NCBI GenBank assembly: GCA_015039465.1
Contig: MU130547.1
Location: 183,523-240,607, forward strand
DNA length: 57,085 nucleotides
Source: Phlegmacium glaucopus
Lineage: Eukaryota > Basidiomycota > Agaricomycetes > Agaricales > Cortinariaceae
Direction of reading: 5' to 3'
Shown here: positions 11,170-23,062 of the stretch, one piece after another
Position numbering within the stretch: the stretch's first letter is position 1
Layout of the letters: each line of letters opens with the position of its first letter
Translations under genes and position numbers: made by a program
Notes under the pieces: generated by a model
Database searches by the model: none
What the model was told of the DNA's origin: nothing
What the model saw: the letters and a program-made list of their open reading frames with translations, nothing else

Positions 11170-12480
11170 AATAGCTCCAAATTTACCTACAGCGTTTGCC
11201 TTAACCTAAGGTACAAGTAGTAAACAGGGGAGGTTACAGCACTGTCATTCAGGGAGTCTCGATGGGAATGAGTCATTTGTCCTACGAAATACAAGTGTCA
11301 GTAAATTGTGCATGAAATAAGGGAACTGGAAACATAAACACCACATATATAAGGGTTGGATATCTTCCTCGGGAAGGATTGATCTTGTGGGAACTGAGGC
11401 TCAGTTCCCACAGAATCAACCCCCACATACGATGCACACCAATAACACCAACTCTCACACCTAGCCATGCTTTCTACTACTTCGAACAAGTCAACGACAT
11501 CGTGTATCTCGGCTCCCACTACAGGGCCAACGCAGCATAACGAGCTGTAGATTAGGTGTATTGGAGTGCTAGGCATAGCGTTGGCCTGCGACTCTAAGAG
11601 CTGTTGCATTAGGAAGGAGATGGCTCGGCAGCATCAGCATCAGCATCAGCCTCCAAGTTCGGGCCCAAGTCGCAATCAACATAGAAGAGGGCACCGCAAG
11701 ACGGGCGCTCAATACTCATACATACATGAATCATCGGACACAATCTCAAGAGATCGTCCCACTGGCACCCATCCAGTCTATGCCTGGATGGGTGCTGTCA
11801 ACAACACAGGAGCTGCGAGGCACGGAGACCTACGTCGAGAAACCCACGATGGCCAACTGTAACTCAACCCAACAGATGCGGATAAAATCGTGCGACAGGG
11901 ATCGTTCGGGTCCCTCCCAATCTTGGCTCTCAGTGTACCAGATCCCTATCATGGACTTGGAAAATATGTTGATTTCGCAATCCATCCATCATCTTTTATC
12001 CACAACTCTTTATGGCAGGCGCAACAAGTGGTTCAAAAATCCCAGCTGTGATCCCGTCACCGGCACCATCGATGTCGTCGACATGGGCATCTGCACCTGC
12101 ATTATCTCCACCTGCTGCGCCGGCATCAACACCTGTATCGCGTACATGGGCATTGATAGCATTTTATGAGATGCGCGACGAGGACGGGGCGAGGAATGCG
12201 AAACATAGATATGCAGGAACGTACGTGTAATCTTTCTCGATTTTCTCTTCTGCAGAGCCTCTTCATAGGATTTGCTTGCTGTGTCGACATTAGTTGTTCA
12301 AATTATACTGTTTTGAAGCCATAAGGTCGTTGACTGGGATAAAAACTATTATCGATGGACAAATCATCGTGAGTGTTAAGAGGAATCTTAAAACAGACCT
12401 AATCGGATAGTGATAAAGGGTCACATATGTCACATATGTGGCAAAATCACTTGAACACGTATATTTTTAGATATGCATTA
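11170..12480 (+). repeat. Tandem duplication unit 1 with decayed secreted-type gene
   Basis: This unit matches 13105-14440 along most of its length, from the TCCAAATT...TTAACCTA block through a shared CATATATAAGG TATA-like box to the shared GAATTATACTGTTTTGAAGCC tail. Between lie coding-like fragments, including a Ser/Pro/Ala-rich stretch (IPSPAPSMSSTWASAPA, SPPAAPASTP) that resembles the low-complexity tail of a fungal wall or secreted protein. Frames are broken, so it reads as a pseudogene. Bases 11524-11608 are inverted relative to unit 2. CAGCAT trinucleotide-pair repeats occur near 11627-11652. Confidence 0.6.
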
Positions 12481-12842
12481 CCATCGCTGCTCGACCACAA
12501 TATGCTGTACTGGGCAGGTTTTTACGCGATTCTCTGCGTCGGGTTGGCCAAAACAACACAACTTTCTACAAAATTTCTAGGCAGAGTGGACGAACCCACC
12601 GAACCAAGGTAGGGCCCGTCGAGACGTCGTGGTGGAAGCAGAGAACTGAATTTGTAGTCTTAAGATATGAGAGCTATATCGTCTTTGTCTATAGGAAGCC
12701 TACTGTTCACAAAAAAAAAAAAAGGTCGAATATAAACGTAGGAAATTGTAGATGAAAAATCCTACTTGATCTGAGGATCAGCGACTTTTGAATCACGACG
12801 CAAGGAAAGAGATCGTGATAAAGCCATTAACATATTTTTTTA

Positions 12843-12965
12843 CCTCTTCTTGATAGGGCGAGTGTCCAAGATAGGCTTCCCAGCGAGCTCGAATAGAATG
12901 TATGTTGCAATGTTCATATCAAAGGATTGAAGGGTAACAGGACCAAGGACCGGTAATAAAGGATG
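12843..12965 (-). repeat. Dispersed coding-like fragment, copy 1
   Basis: On the minus strand this reads LGPVTLQSFDMNIATYILFE then LAGKPILDTRPIKKR. A diverged copy lies on the plus strand at 44238-44378, so the two may be pieces of the same gene or element. I do not recognise the family. The rest of 12481-13104 holds nothing I can name. Confidence 0.5.
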
Positions 12966-13104
12966 CTGCTTTCTCTGAGCGAGGTTTAATGGTTTTTGAC
13001 ATTCTAGCATGTTCGCCGCGAGGAAGCACATCATCATCATCATGAGTTATGTTCCCTAAAATTGATTAGGGAATGCTCCCAGCACCCTCAAATGCGCGTT
13101 TTAA

Positions 13105-14440
13105 CGCTGTCATCCATCCATGGAAGCTCCAAATTGATATACAGCATTCGTCTTAACCTAGGCTAAAAGGGGAGTTAACAGCACTGTCGTTCAGGAGATC
13201 TCGATAGAAATGGGTAATTCGTCCTGCAAAATACACTGTCAGTAAATTGTGCACGAAACAGGCAAACCGGAAACATCAACATCACATATATAAGGTTGAT
13301 TTCGCTTGAATCCCCCCCCTCAGCTCCCACTCCATCAACCTCGACATACAATGATAACACGAACTCCCAAATTCTTCCTACTCCTTCCAATGAACCCACG
13401 ACAACCGTAACCGTTCAGAAATTCATGTCTAGTGCAACAGCTCTTAGCGTCGCAAGCAAGCACTATGCATAGCACTCCAATGCAGCACATGTATAGCTCG
13501 CTGTACTGCGTTGGCCCAAGTCGCAATCAATACAGCAGAGATCACCAGACGGAGGCACATCGCGCAAACATCACCATACATGAATCATCAAGAACGATCA
13601 CAAGAGATCGTTCCACCAGCACCCATCCAGGTATAGCCTGGATGGTTGCTGTCGACTCAGGAGCTGGGGAGGCACGCAGACCCCCGTCAAGTAACCCTCC
13701 GATAGTAGACTGCAACCCAACAGTCCAACAGAGGTGGAGAAAACCCTACGACAGGAATCGTTCGGGTCCCCCCCCCCCCCGGAGGCTGGGTATGGACCTG
13801 TCAGTGTACTAGGTCCCCATCGTGGACTTGCAAAGTATGTCTATTTCGCGATTCATCCGTCATCTCTTATCCACAACTCTTTGTAGCAGGCCCAACAACA
13901 GGTGGTTCAGTAATCCCATCACCGGCACCATCGACATCGGCACCATCAGCACCACCTCCGTCTCCACCTGCTGCGCCGGCCTCAACACATCAGCTACGTC
14001 GGCTTCGACAGCCCTTTCTGACATGCCCAACGAGGACGCGGCGACCAATGCAAACACAAATATGCAAGAACGTACGTGTGATTTCTTGATTTTCTGAACA
14101 CCGTCGCTAAGATTCTTCTGCAGAGCCGGCCGAAGAAGATGATCGTACAATGCGTTGCCTAGAAGATCTATGTTTTTTTTTTTCATTCTGTATTTATCAG
14201 CCATGGATGATTTTTTTTTTCTTACTATTGCTCATCTGTCACTCGTCCTCTTGATGATTCCCTTGCGTTGTCGGTGTATTAGTTGTTTGAATTATACTGT
14301 TTTGAAGCCGTAAAATCGGACAGACAGAACCTATTATCGATGGACACAATAAGAGGAATTCGGAAGGAACTCAAAAACGGTCTACCTTTGTGGCACATGT
14401 GACAGATACTGGAACGCGTTACGCATATATTTTTAGCCAG
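13105..14440 (+). repeat. Tandem duplication unit 2 with decayed secreted-type gene
   Basis: Second copy of the ~1.3-kb unit. It has the CATATATAAGG box near 13285, then ATG 13351 (MITRTPKFFLLLP), which stops after 19 codons. The Ser/Pro-rich region is kept (VIPSPAPSTSAPSAPPPSPP) but in a frame not joined to that start. A run of C residues near 13770-13780 is a likely slippage site. Both copies look inactive. The ~350 bp after the unit (14441-14815) hold nothing I recognise. Confidence 0.6.
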
Positions 14441-14817
14441 AAAATAATACCCAACCAAGGACTTGAAATAAATATTCTGACACGAAAATCGTCAAGAAAT
14501 GGTCAAATGCACTGAGTTGTTCTACAGAACGCACTCGAAACTCCTGTTTATGTAGATCTGTTGAATGACTAGTTGTATTCACGCCTGACAGTCGGAGTCG
14601 CTTGTGGACAGAGCGAGTTGGTGGGTCGTAACTTGTATCATGTCGCTTATCTGTATTCGTGTTGGATCGTAATTGGCACTGGCATCCATCGAAGAAAAGG
14701 ACTGTATGAGTCGTTGAGAATAATCTACATGCAGAATGGATATCAGTTTTTGTTGTGTCAGGCATCTCCTTTCGATGCGAGCACGGTTGGGTTGAGGCTC
14801 TTCCATGGCTAAAGGTC

Positions 14818-14985
14818 AATCGATCAGGACGAGAGCCAAAGAAGCATTTTGGACCGTCGGCATCTTGTATGACGCAGATGCAGATCGTCCAGATGATACA
14901 AAACCATCTCTAAGGGTTGTGCGATCTTCAGGTGTTCTCATCGAACCGTTTATATTAGCCAAAGAAAGCTTCTTGTACAACTGAC
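14818..14985 (-). pseudogene. Decayed fragment of the adjacent ABC ATPase gene
   Basis: The minus-strand frame contains MRTPEDRTTLRDGFVSSGRS and KMPTVQ. It aligns with MREAEDRVTLRDNLNPSGGS and ETLTVQ in exon 2 of the ABC gene starting 57 bp away. Only this exon-2 piece is present, so it is a partial duplication rather than an exon. Confidence 0.75.
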
Positions 14986-15041
14986 ACAGAAGACAGAGGA
15001 TGTTATGGTGTCCGGCGCACAACCAATCGCAATGAGGGATC

Positions 15042-17221
15042 CTAATCCAACCTAAACTTCTTAACTTCCTTCCCAGTCCACGGTACTTCGTCTTCCCAAT
15101 GAGTGATTACCACCACAGCTTGATCCTCTCCTACGCCTGCCATTCCATGGTCACCAGCATCAGCGGAAGATGACATTGTACAATCACCACGAAGATAGCG
15201 TCTCGCAGCAGCAATCATTCCATCATCCATCCCACTCCATGCTTCATCAAGTAGAACGAGTGGTGGTCGGCCAACAAGTGCACGCATGAGCAAGACGAGA
15301 CGCTGTTCACCAGGAGAAATGGAAGAAAAGGGGATAGAGGCGAATGCGATTGTTCCAGCAGAAGTTTGAGTGTTCGAATGAGATTTTAATGGAAGAGACG
15401 AATTCCATGATGCAGGTCCTAAAGCCTCTAACACTTCCCAACACCTTCCGACCCTCCATTTCTGAATTTCTGCTCTCCTTATCTCCTTTTCGTGGTCCGA
15501 GAGGTTATACCATCCAGCACCTAGCTCGTCATCGTCTACATCTACCCAGCCAACACTGCTTTTTGTGCAGGCTCCACGATTCCTCGGTACGAATCCACCG
15601 TTGAAGCCTGTAGTTACAGCTTCCCAGAGATTCATTCCAGGATGTCGTCTCGGAAACGCGTCGAACATCTCCGGGGAAACGACACCGACCAGCGTGCGAA
15701 GATGTGCTGTCGGCGTTTGTTTTCTAGGACGAAGTGTAAAGTGATGGGGGGCAGGTGGAAATGTAGCAAAGGGAGAGGTAGGTGAAGAGGTAGCGAGAGA
15801 TGGAAGATTCAAGTGTGCTTGAGTGTACGATTGAGGATGGTCCCCTGTTAAAAGAGCGAGTAACGTTGTTTTTCCAGAACCTAAGGAGAAATCGATTAGT
15901 CAAGGGGATAGGAAGCCAAAGATTCATTCATACCATTGGCGCCTTGGAGATGCCACCTCTCGCCTTGCTTTATTTGCCAGGTGATGTTTTTGAGAACCTG
16001 AAATCAGAATGGACTTGTAAACATTTCTTTTATGATCCATCATAAAGCCGGTTTACCTTTCTAGTCCCGTACGTCACATTTACATCCTTGAGATCTACTA
16101 CCACGTTGCCAATTTCATATTTCGGAGGAGCAGGCATGGCGGGTGGCTTCGCCTCCTCTGCAGTGTCCATGGTCAGGTGGGAAAGGCCACTCGAGTCAAG
16201 CAGGTGTCTTGCGGAGGCTGTTCCGTCTCGAACGTCCAATACATGAGTTATCCAAGCAGGCACTTCCTCTCCATTTCTGAGGCCTAGTATGATACGTGGC
16301 GAACGAGCAAGATGGAGCTGAGCCAAGGCCTCGTTCAAACGCTTCCTTGATTGAGGGTCAAGACCAGCTGCGAAGACGGATGATTATTTTCCCGTAAGTA
16401 TCAAAGTTAATAGATAATACTTACTAAAGGGTTCATCCAACAAAAGGAGCTCAGGTTTATCCAGAATCGCTTTGACAATCCTCGCTCGTCTTGTCTGTCC
16501 ATTGCTGAGAGCGAGAAGTGGCAGGTCAAGGAGTGAAGTCAGGTTCATCTGAACAGTCAAAGTTTCGAATAACGGCGATGTAGATCCACCTGATGGATTG
16601 AGGTTATCTCTAAGAGTTACGCGATCTTCGGCTTCTCTCATTGCTCCATAACGAGCGGTATAGTCAAAGAAAGTTCCTGAATGGCTTCCAGTACGTTGAC
16701 GGAAAGCAACATGGGAAATTCTGGTGTATGGGTCTACAGAAGAAGCAGATAGAAATGGGTATAAACCACCCTGTTCAGCCCATCGATTTCCAGGAGCCGG
16801 AGGTGCAATGCGAGTGTTTCCTAAGAGTGTCTAACCACAGTTAACAGGGAACCTCTTAGTATTCTCCAGGGACAAAACTTACATTGAAGATAATTTTTTT
16901 GCCACGACCTCCACCACCTGATATGATAGCCCAAGCTTCACCATCGTTCACGTTCCAATCCAAACCGCGTAGTAGTGGAGTTCTAGTATGCGATGGAGCA
17001 CCAAATGCATATATATAAGACCCGGTAGGAATATGAATTATTGAATGTCGATCTTTGGCCTGAGTTATGGTGGTATAGGTACGTGTGCAAGACGGAGAAA
17101 TTAAGATTTTTGAACTTGGGTGTCGTCTAGTTGTTATGATACGAGATCCATTTGCATTCCTTATGAATGCTGTCTGTTTCATATCGTCAGGCTCCAGCAG
17201 TCCAGACGTACTTGGAGGCAC
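15042..17221 (-). CDS. Two-domain ABC ATPase, YDR061W/ModF-like
   Basis: Soluble protein with two ABC nucleotide-binding domains and no membrane segments, like yeast YDR061W and bacterial ModF/PhrA. Exons on the minus strand: 17221-16883, 16830-16425, 16367-16057, 15997-15934 and 15880-15042; all keep frame, giving 652 residues. Domain 1 has a weak Walker A (SGGGGRGKKI, with Lys where Ser/Thr is usual), signature LALSNGQTRRARI and Walker B PELLLLDEPF. Domain 2 has a normal Walker A split by intron 4 (GANG|SGKTTLL), signature SSISPGEQRLVLL, Walker B PLVLLDEAWSG and switch His in VVITHWEDE. The Arg-rich N-terminus, with an alternative start at residue 14, may be a mitochondrial presequence. The substrate is unknown. 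Confidence 0.88.
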
Positions 17222-17543
17222 AGACAGTGGACATTGGAAAAAGTGGACATTGGAAAAAAATTACGCTGAGACTCGAATGAAACAAACATGAAATAACAAC
17301 CATCTAATGCACCGTCACGCGCATGTCACGACTTGGACGTCACTACTGTACACTATGCATTCCCCTGGCTCCCCCTCAGCAGACATGATGGGGATAATTA
17401 TTTTCGCCTCAACGGAATGAAGTGGTATCCAATGCTATAAGCTTCCGTTGCAACAAATAGCGTTCTGGGAAACCCAATACTTTGTCACGGTATACATACA
17501 ATTTATCAAGTGAGGCACCGCCAACTTTCGAAAGAGACGCTCG
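17222..17543. other. Intergenic: ABC gene promoter side
   Basis: This interval lies between the 5' end of the ABC gene and the 3' end of the coiled-coil gene, both on the minus strand. No feature is recognised beyond A-rich runs near 17240-17260. Confidence 0.4.
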
Positions 17544-19142
17544 CTAGTCCTTCCCATCCGTCGCAGATAGTACTATATCTGCCTGCGTATCCAACAGCGC
17601 AGAGGTAAGTGCAACTTTGGGTTTCAAAATCACCTCTCGATGTATTTGCATCGTTCCGTTTTCGGATCGTTTCGACACACCTCTGTTTAACCCCACACCG
17701 ATTGTACACAGCACCAGTTTTTCACAGTTGTCCTGATTCATTACCGCATCTCCGCTTGTATCCATGTACATGTCATCCATGTTGGCCGCGTCATAATTGC
17801 CCCCCGTCCCAACGTAAACGATGATTATTTCGGCGGCTGTAACCTCTTGCATGATCGCTACCTTCAATGTCTTCCACATTCTCTCGACCCGAAGTACAGC
17901 TTCTTCGATGGATAGCGTGACTCTCTGCGATATATCAGACCTGAACCAGCCACATATACACATCAGGCCCAAAATAATATGGTACACAAAGCCTGCCTGC
18001 GATGGGGAGTCTAAATTCATCGTCTGCGCGCTAGTCATGACGCGCCATCTTCCCGCAACGGCTTGGGTCTCTGGTCATGGCGGTCAGCTGGTATCCGAAT
18101 GTCTTCAGATGAAAGATTTACCAGATTCATATATACGTCTGTATATTTGCTTCAAACTCTTTCCAACCGGCCCCTCGCAAAAGCGATCCCCTTCGTAAAC
18201 ACACCACCAGGTCAACAATGCCTGGAACGCCAACTGAAGCGGTAAAGGATCGACTCGAATTCCACTGGACTTGGAGACCAAATGGTCAAACAACTGCGAT
18301 CCTATTATTCTGCGGCCGTCATCCAGATAATCTTTGTACTCCTGTATAATTTTTTTCTGTTGGCCGCAATCCTCCATGACTGGGGCTTCCACAAGCATTT
18401 CCGCCATCTGCGCTGATACCTGAAATATTTCTGCATTCAGACATTCTGCCATCTTGACGACATCAGCTCCGGAGTATCGATCAGCTGTTGTCAAGAAAGC
18501 TTGGGCTCCCTTGAGCTCAGCTGTTCTGTCGTCCAACAATTTCGTCGTTTGGGAGCGTTGTTCCTCGGAGATGCGCAGCCGCTGCTGCAGATTTCGAATT
18601 TCTTCATCTTGTCCTCGGATTTTCCCCTCGAGCTCACAAATCTTATTCCCCGTTTCTTTCTTTTCCGCAACCATGGAAATCAGGAGCGAGTCGAGTCTTT
18701 CGATCTCTCCCTTGAGCCGCGTGACTTCCTTCCTGTGTGCTTCAGAGGCATTAAGCGCGGTATTAAGGGTCTCCTGCATGTCCAACAATTGACTCTGTAA
18801 GCTTTTCTTCTCCCTGGATAAAGTTAGAAAGTCATGGATCGAATTTTGACGATGGCGATAGCTAGGGCCCTGAATACTTTCGGCAGGCGTGGTCTCCATT
18901 CGAGGAGACACCTGCATGGATGTGCGAGTCGGTTGGGTAGGCTGGATCTGATTGACGTCTAGTGCAGCCCCTCCACTTCGAGATGGGACCCCCTTCCGTA
19001 CGGTGGTGTCCTCCTTTTTCGGAGACTCGTACTTTCGACTTTCTTGGACGCCATCGGATTTATCGTTTTGTAGAGGATGATTTAAATTGGCTTTAGAAGA
19101 TGAAGCACCTTTTTTGAGCATGCTCAAGAAATCAGTCCTCAT
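17544..19142 (-). CDS. Coiled-coil protein paired with Hsp70-like copy A
   Basis: Two exons, 19142-18122 and 18070-17544 (51-bp intron), give 515 residues. Residues ~1-95 are disordered and charged, ~95-215 a coiled coil rich in Lys/Glu heptads. Next is a conserved block KLLDDRTAELKGAQAFLTT, DRYSGADVVKM and LNAEIFQVSAQMAE, then a helical C-terminal domain (DPLPLQLAFQALL, ESETQAVAGRWRVMT). The gene at 23063-24675 has the same layout, intron position and blocks. I recall such proteins as common in agaricomycetes but know no function. Transcription diverges from Hsp70 copy A across 168 bp. ATG 19142 was chosen over 19196 because it gives the same spacing as the second pair. A role as scaffold or client adaptor for the Hsp70 is conjecture. 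Confidence 0.8.
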
Positions 19143-19310
19143 AGCTATGGTACAACCTGAAGGCTTGCGATAAATGTGATCGTCTGCCTGCCACACTGCG
19201 TTGTCTCAACGTGGCCAACGCGTGTTAGACATTATAAGTAGACACACAGCTGCCTGCCTTGCGTATGCGGATCTTCCAAAAGCTTTGCCATCTCTTGCTC
19301 GTTTACTGAC
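19143..19310. promoter_or_regulatory. Shared bidirectional promoter of coiled-coil 1 and Hsp70-A
   Basis: These 168 bp separate two divergent start codons. They contain CAACGTGGCCAACGCGTGTT from 19207, 104 bp before the Hsp70 ATG, and ATTATAAGTA near 19230. The CAACGTGG core recurs upstream of all four other Hsp70 copies. Regulatory function is inferred from conservation and position. Confidence 0.6.
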
Positions 19311-21795
19311 ATGTCAGCCTACAGCGGCAGAACTCGAAAGCTCATTCTTGCCTTCGACATAGGCACTACATTCAGTGGGATCTCTTACTGGTCAGTCTTC
19401 GAGACGATCAGAATCGACAACACTTATCTACCTTGTCGTCTAGCATCCTCGACCCTGGAGAAGTCCCTGAAATCAAGGGTGTAACGAGGTAAAGTGGCCG
19501 ATTCGAAATCAGCATTCAGATTTCTTTGACTAATATCATCGACCATAAGGTTTCCATACCAAGAACTAGCGGGCGGAGACTGCAAAATCCCTACCATCAT
19601 CTACTATGATCAACAGGGAAAAGTTTGTGCTATTGGCGCCCAGGCCGTTCGTGAGGGGATTGACGAAGAAGCAGAAGATGGAAAGTGGACCAAAGCCGAA
19701 TGGTGAACTTTGCCCTCTATGACTTTGATTCGTAGAACAGTACTAAGAATTGAAGTAAAGGTTCAAACTCCATCTGAGTCCTAAAAATCCATCAACAGCA
19801 CATGTGGCTAGTCAAATCCCAGCTTTACCTCGAGGAAAGACCATCATTGAACTTTTCGCTGATTTTCTACGATATCTTCATCAGTGTGTCCGTACGTACA
19901 TCGAAGAGACACATGCTGCTGGCGAAATTCTATGGCGCAATCTGGAATCTTGCACAGAGTTCGTTCTCACCCATCCCAACGGTTGGGAGGGGGCACAGCA
20001 AAGTCAGATGCGTGCTGCCGCCGTCATGGCGGGTTTGATTTCTGATGATGAAGCCGGCCACTCTCGTCTCTCGTTTGTTACGGAGGGTGAAGCTAGTTTG
20101 CACTTTTGTATCCAGAACGGGCTTGTCAATGATGCCATCAAGGTTGGTTCTTTCTCTTGTTGAGCTGAAGAAAGTATTGAACACGTTTCACGCAGAGCGG
20201 TGATGGACTCCTAATCGTTGATGCTGGAGGAGGGACCATCGATATCAGCGCTTATCGGAAGATACTGGGTACTAGTCAATCATTTGAAGAGATAGCGGCA
20301 CCTCAGTGTAAGGCATACATCTCATTGACACCTTAAAACTTAAAACTCGCTTGTTTCGTACAGGTCACTTACAAGGATCAGTCTTTGTTACCAAACGCGC
20401 AAGACATTTTTTGGCGGGTATGTTATTCGACCTCATCTTTCAACATTTTTCTTACGCTTCCTTCGAAAGGTCTACTTGGAAAATCTCGTTTTGCAGTTGA
20501 TATTCCTCTTATTGAGAAGTGTTTCGATAAGGTGACGAAGTTGAGCTTCCGGAATGCCGAGGAACCGCAATTCGTTAGATTTGGTACGACTCGCGACACG
20601 GATGCTAACCTCAAGATCCGTTCGGGCCAGCTTAGGCTTTTGGGGTGCGTTTCGACTTTTCTCGGTTCGACATACTTGTTGAAGGAGGCTTTTCTAGTTC
20701 TGATGTCGCTTCTTTCTTTGATCCGTCCTTCCAATGTATCGTGAAAGCTATCAATGAACAAAAGGCAGCGTCAGCAACCAATTGCAAGATATCGGTAAGC
20801 CACGATGCACCGTTTTAAGTACCCACGACCATAAACTAATGATAAGATCTAGTCAATTTTCCTCGTTGGAGGTTTTGCTGCGAATAACTGGTTGTTCGCC
20901 AAGCTCAAGTCTACTTTTTCAGCCAAAGGAATCGATGTCAGTCGTCCAGATAGACACATGTACGCAGCGTCTTTTACTTCTTAATGACGTTTCTAACATT
21001 CTTTTTTAGCAACAAGACTGTTCCAGATGGTGCCATCGCGTTCTACATTGGTCACTGTGTTACAGCCAGAGTCTCAAAGTTTACATACGGCGTTAAATCG
21101 GCCAGCCAGTTTTTCCCTTGGATTCCTGATCACATACGACGACAGAAGGATGTAACCCTTTCCATCGCAGGCCACCTTGTGATCGACGGCTGCTTCAGCA
21201 TTATCCTGCGTAAGGTAAGGTATCAACTACAACCTTTGTGAACATCGAGGGTATCTGATTCAATCCGCTAGGATACCAGAGTATCGGAGACCCAGGAGTT
21301 CAAGCAGACTTTTTCCAGGCGTGTCCCTGAGAAACTGAGGCTTGATAAGCTCGACGTCCCTATTCTGTGCTATAGAGGAAAAAATAAGAACCCAGAATGG
21401 TTGGATGAGGATCCATGTAAGAGTTTAAAGGTTTTGGTGCTAAAACTTTTCCGTCGCTGATCGATATGGTATCAGCGATGTACTCCACTCTTTGTTACAT
21501 TAAAGCAGACACTGCTAAGTTGTGCGAATCGCTCGAGCCTCAAGTTGGTTTAATGACCTACTACCAAATGTCCTTTGATGTTGTCCTTTCACTCGGTCTT
21601 ACGGAACTCAAAGCCTACGTTTGTTGGATGGAAGATGTGAGTGCTCATATTATTATTGTCATCCACAACTTGCTCTAACTGGCGTCATATATCATTAGGG
21701 CGTGCAAAAAAGGTAAGTAAACCTCCCATTTCCGAAAAAGTCATAGAATCTATTCATTATATGATAATATCCACAGGACCCCTGCTCAAGTAATC
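19311..21795 (+). CDS. HSPA12-like Hsp70 ATPase, copy A
   Basis: Actin-fold ATPase of the Hsp70 superfamily, most like the HSPA12 group. Exons: 19311-19390, 19444-19488, 19550-19702, 19761-20142, 20196-20307, 20364-20417, 20470-20644, 20698-20794, 20853-20959, 21010-21214, 21272-21416, 21476-21636, 21699-21712, 21777-21795. All 13 introns are GT-AG; the product is 582 residues. Phosphate-1 motif DIGTTFSG is at 16-23, phosphate-2 VDAGGGTID at 228-236, adenosine loop VGGFAA at 371-376. There is no canonical substrate-binding domain or EEVD tail. An extra CC after the last acceptor ends the protein early (RTPLLK) compared with the SPAQVIYD-type ending of copies B-E; a TGA at 21822 would apply in the other frame. 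Cytosolic (no targeting signal). Substrate unknown. Confidence 0.88.
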
Positions 21796-22334
21796 TACGA
21801 CTATGAACAAAAAGATACGTGAGAGATGCCTTGCATTACAAATCGAGTTGGTATATTGTTAGTTGTTGGAATTCGTACTCTGCAGCCCTGGCGGTTTTAT
21901 GCCCTGACCATCTCTTTACTTTTTTTGTATGTTTCACTGACTTCTGTATAAATAGTTTCCTCAAAGAAATACCATGTTCTTAGCGTTTGGCGTTTTGAAT
22001 TGTTTAAGCCTCTTAATTTCAGCAACGCGATCAAGTGCTTTCAACGAATCACGGAGAGAGGTTTTTTGTCGGACTATGGTGGCACCCGCCTGTGACGCGC
22101 CAAAGACCGTACGTAACCCAACCGTTCTCAGTGGACGAAACGAAATCTATGAGAGGATCGTCCTCGAGACAAAAGGCCATTACCTCGTCGATTTGGAGCC
22201 GGAGAAGCCTTCCTTGGCGTCGAGGAAAGATGCGTCACGCTGTGTGACATATGTTACCTGCTTCCTTTCTTTCTCTGCCAACCATCGTTCGCTATAGCCT
22301 ATCCTGGATTCTTGCAGACTCCACTTGGTATAAC
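21796..22334 (+). other. 3' flank of copy A and unplaced frame
   Basis: The first part is 3' flank. An open frame at 21974-22297 (LISATRSSAFNESRREVFC, ERIVLETKGHYLVDLEPEKP) is somewhat protein-like but matches nothing I know and has no clear gene structure. Confidence 0.35.
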
Positions 22335-22616
22335 ATGGATCTACGTACATTGTACACCACACGTATTCCCTACGACATTCTTATTTCCATCATCGACGAG
22401 TTGGCCTTCCTAGGTCAGTTTGAATACCTGGGTGTGTGTTCACAGGCGTGTCACATATGCTTTTTCGCCTCTGCCTCCATCTATTTTCCAGTCATTGTTG
22501 GCATTTCCAATAAATCGGGAGAAAAGAGAACGCAACATCAACTAACGGATTACAAAAATTCTGCGACTTTCCTTGGCCAGCAGCGATTATCTCGACTTCC
22601 AATTTACACTCGATGA
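22335..22616 (+). pseudogene. Truncated F-box gene fragment
   Basis: ATG 22335 opens MDLRTLYTTRIPYDILISII, followed by DELAFLGQFEYLGVCSQACH. This is the shape of an F-box helix set (I/LPYDILxxIIDE...). The frame then loses similarity and stops. Downstream to about 23062 are further scraps (MHSVWTLRLESLYEILHDIV) that resemble C-terminal pieces of this F-box family but have stops. It reads as a decayed F-box gene. Confidence 0.55.
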
Positions 22617-23062
22617 TGATGAACCACGGTTCGCTCTATGAGGACATGAGTTGGACGTTTCATAAACCATCCTGGTCAAAATTTTATATCTAATTTTTAC
22701 CTCAATTTGGGGAAAATCTTATGCACTCTGTCTGGACCCTGAGGCTTGAATCGTTATATGAGATTTTGCATGACATTGTTCCCTAGTGCGTCAAGTAATC
22801 CCCAAAACTTAATGTTCACACTTTGAAAACTGAACAGACGACTCCGATTGATATTTTGGTTTCAGAACATGCTAACCGACATGTGGATTCTGGAAACGAA
22901 AAATTTTGATTTCGCGAGCATTTCTTGCGATCGTGAAAACAGTGGTTAAATATACCATTGCGCAAATCTGTGATGGTGTATGCTAAGTACTTTAAATCCT
23001 ACTAGACCAGATAGACGTGGACTGATCATGATTTAAGTCCTTCGTCGATTACCGTGACCATT

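Noticed and set aside
19143..19196. Longer N-terminus for the first coiled-coil protein (start at 19196)
   Set aside because: The start at 19142 gives the same promoter spacing as the second pair; the longer form remains possible.
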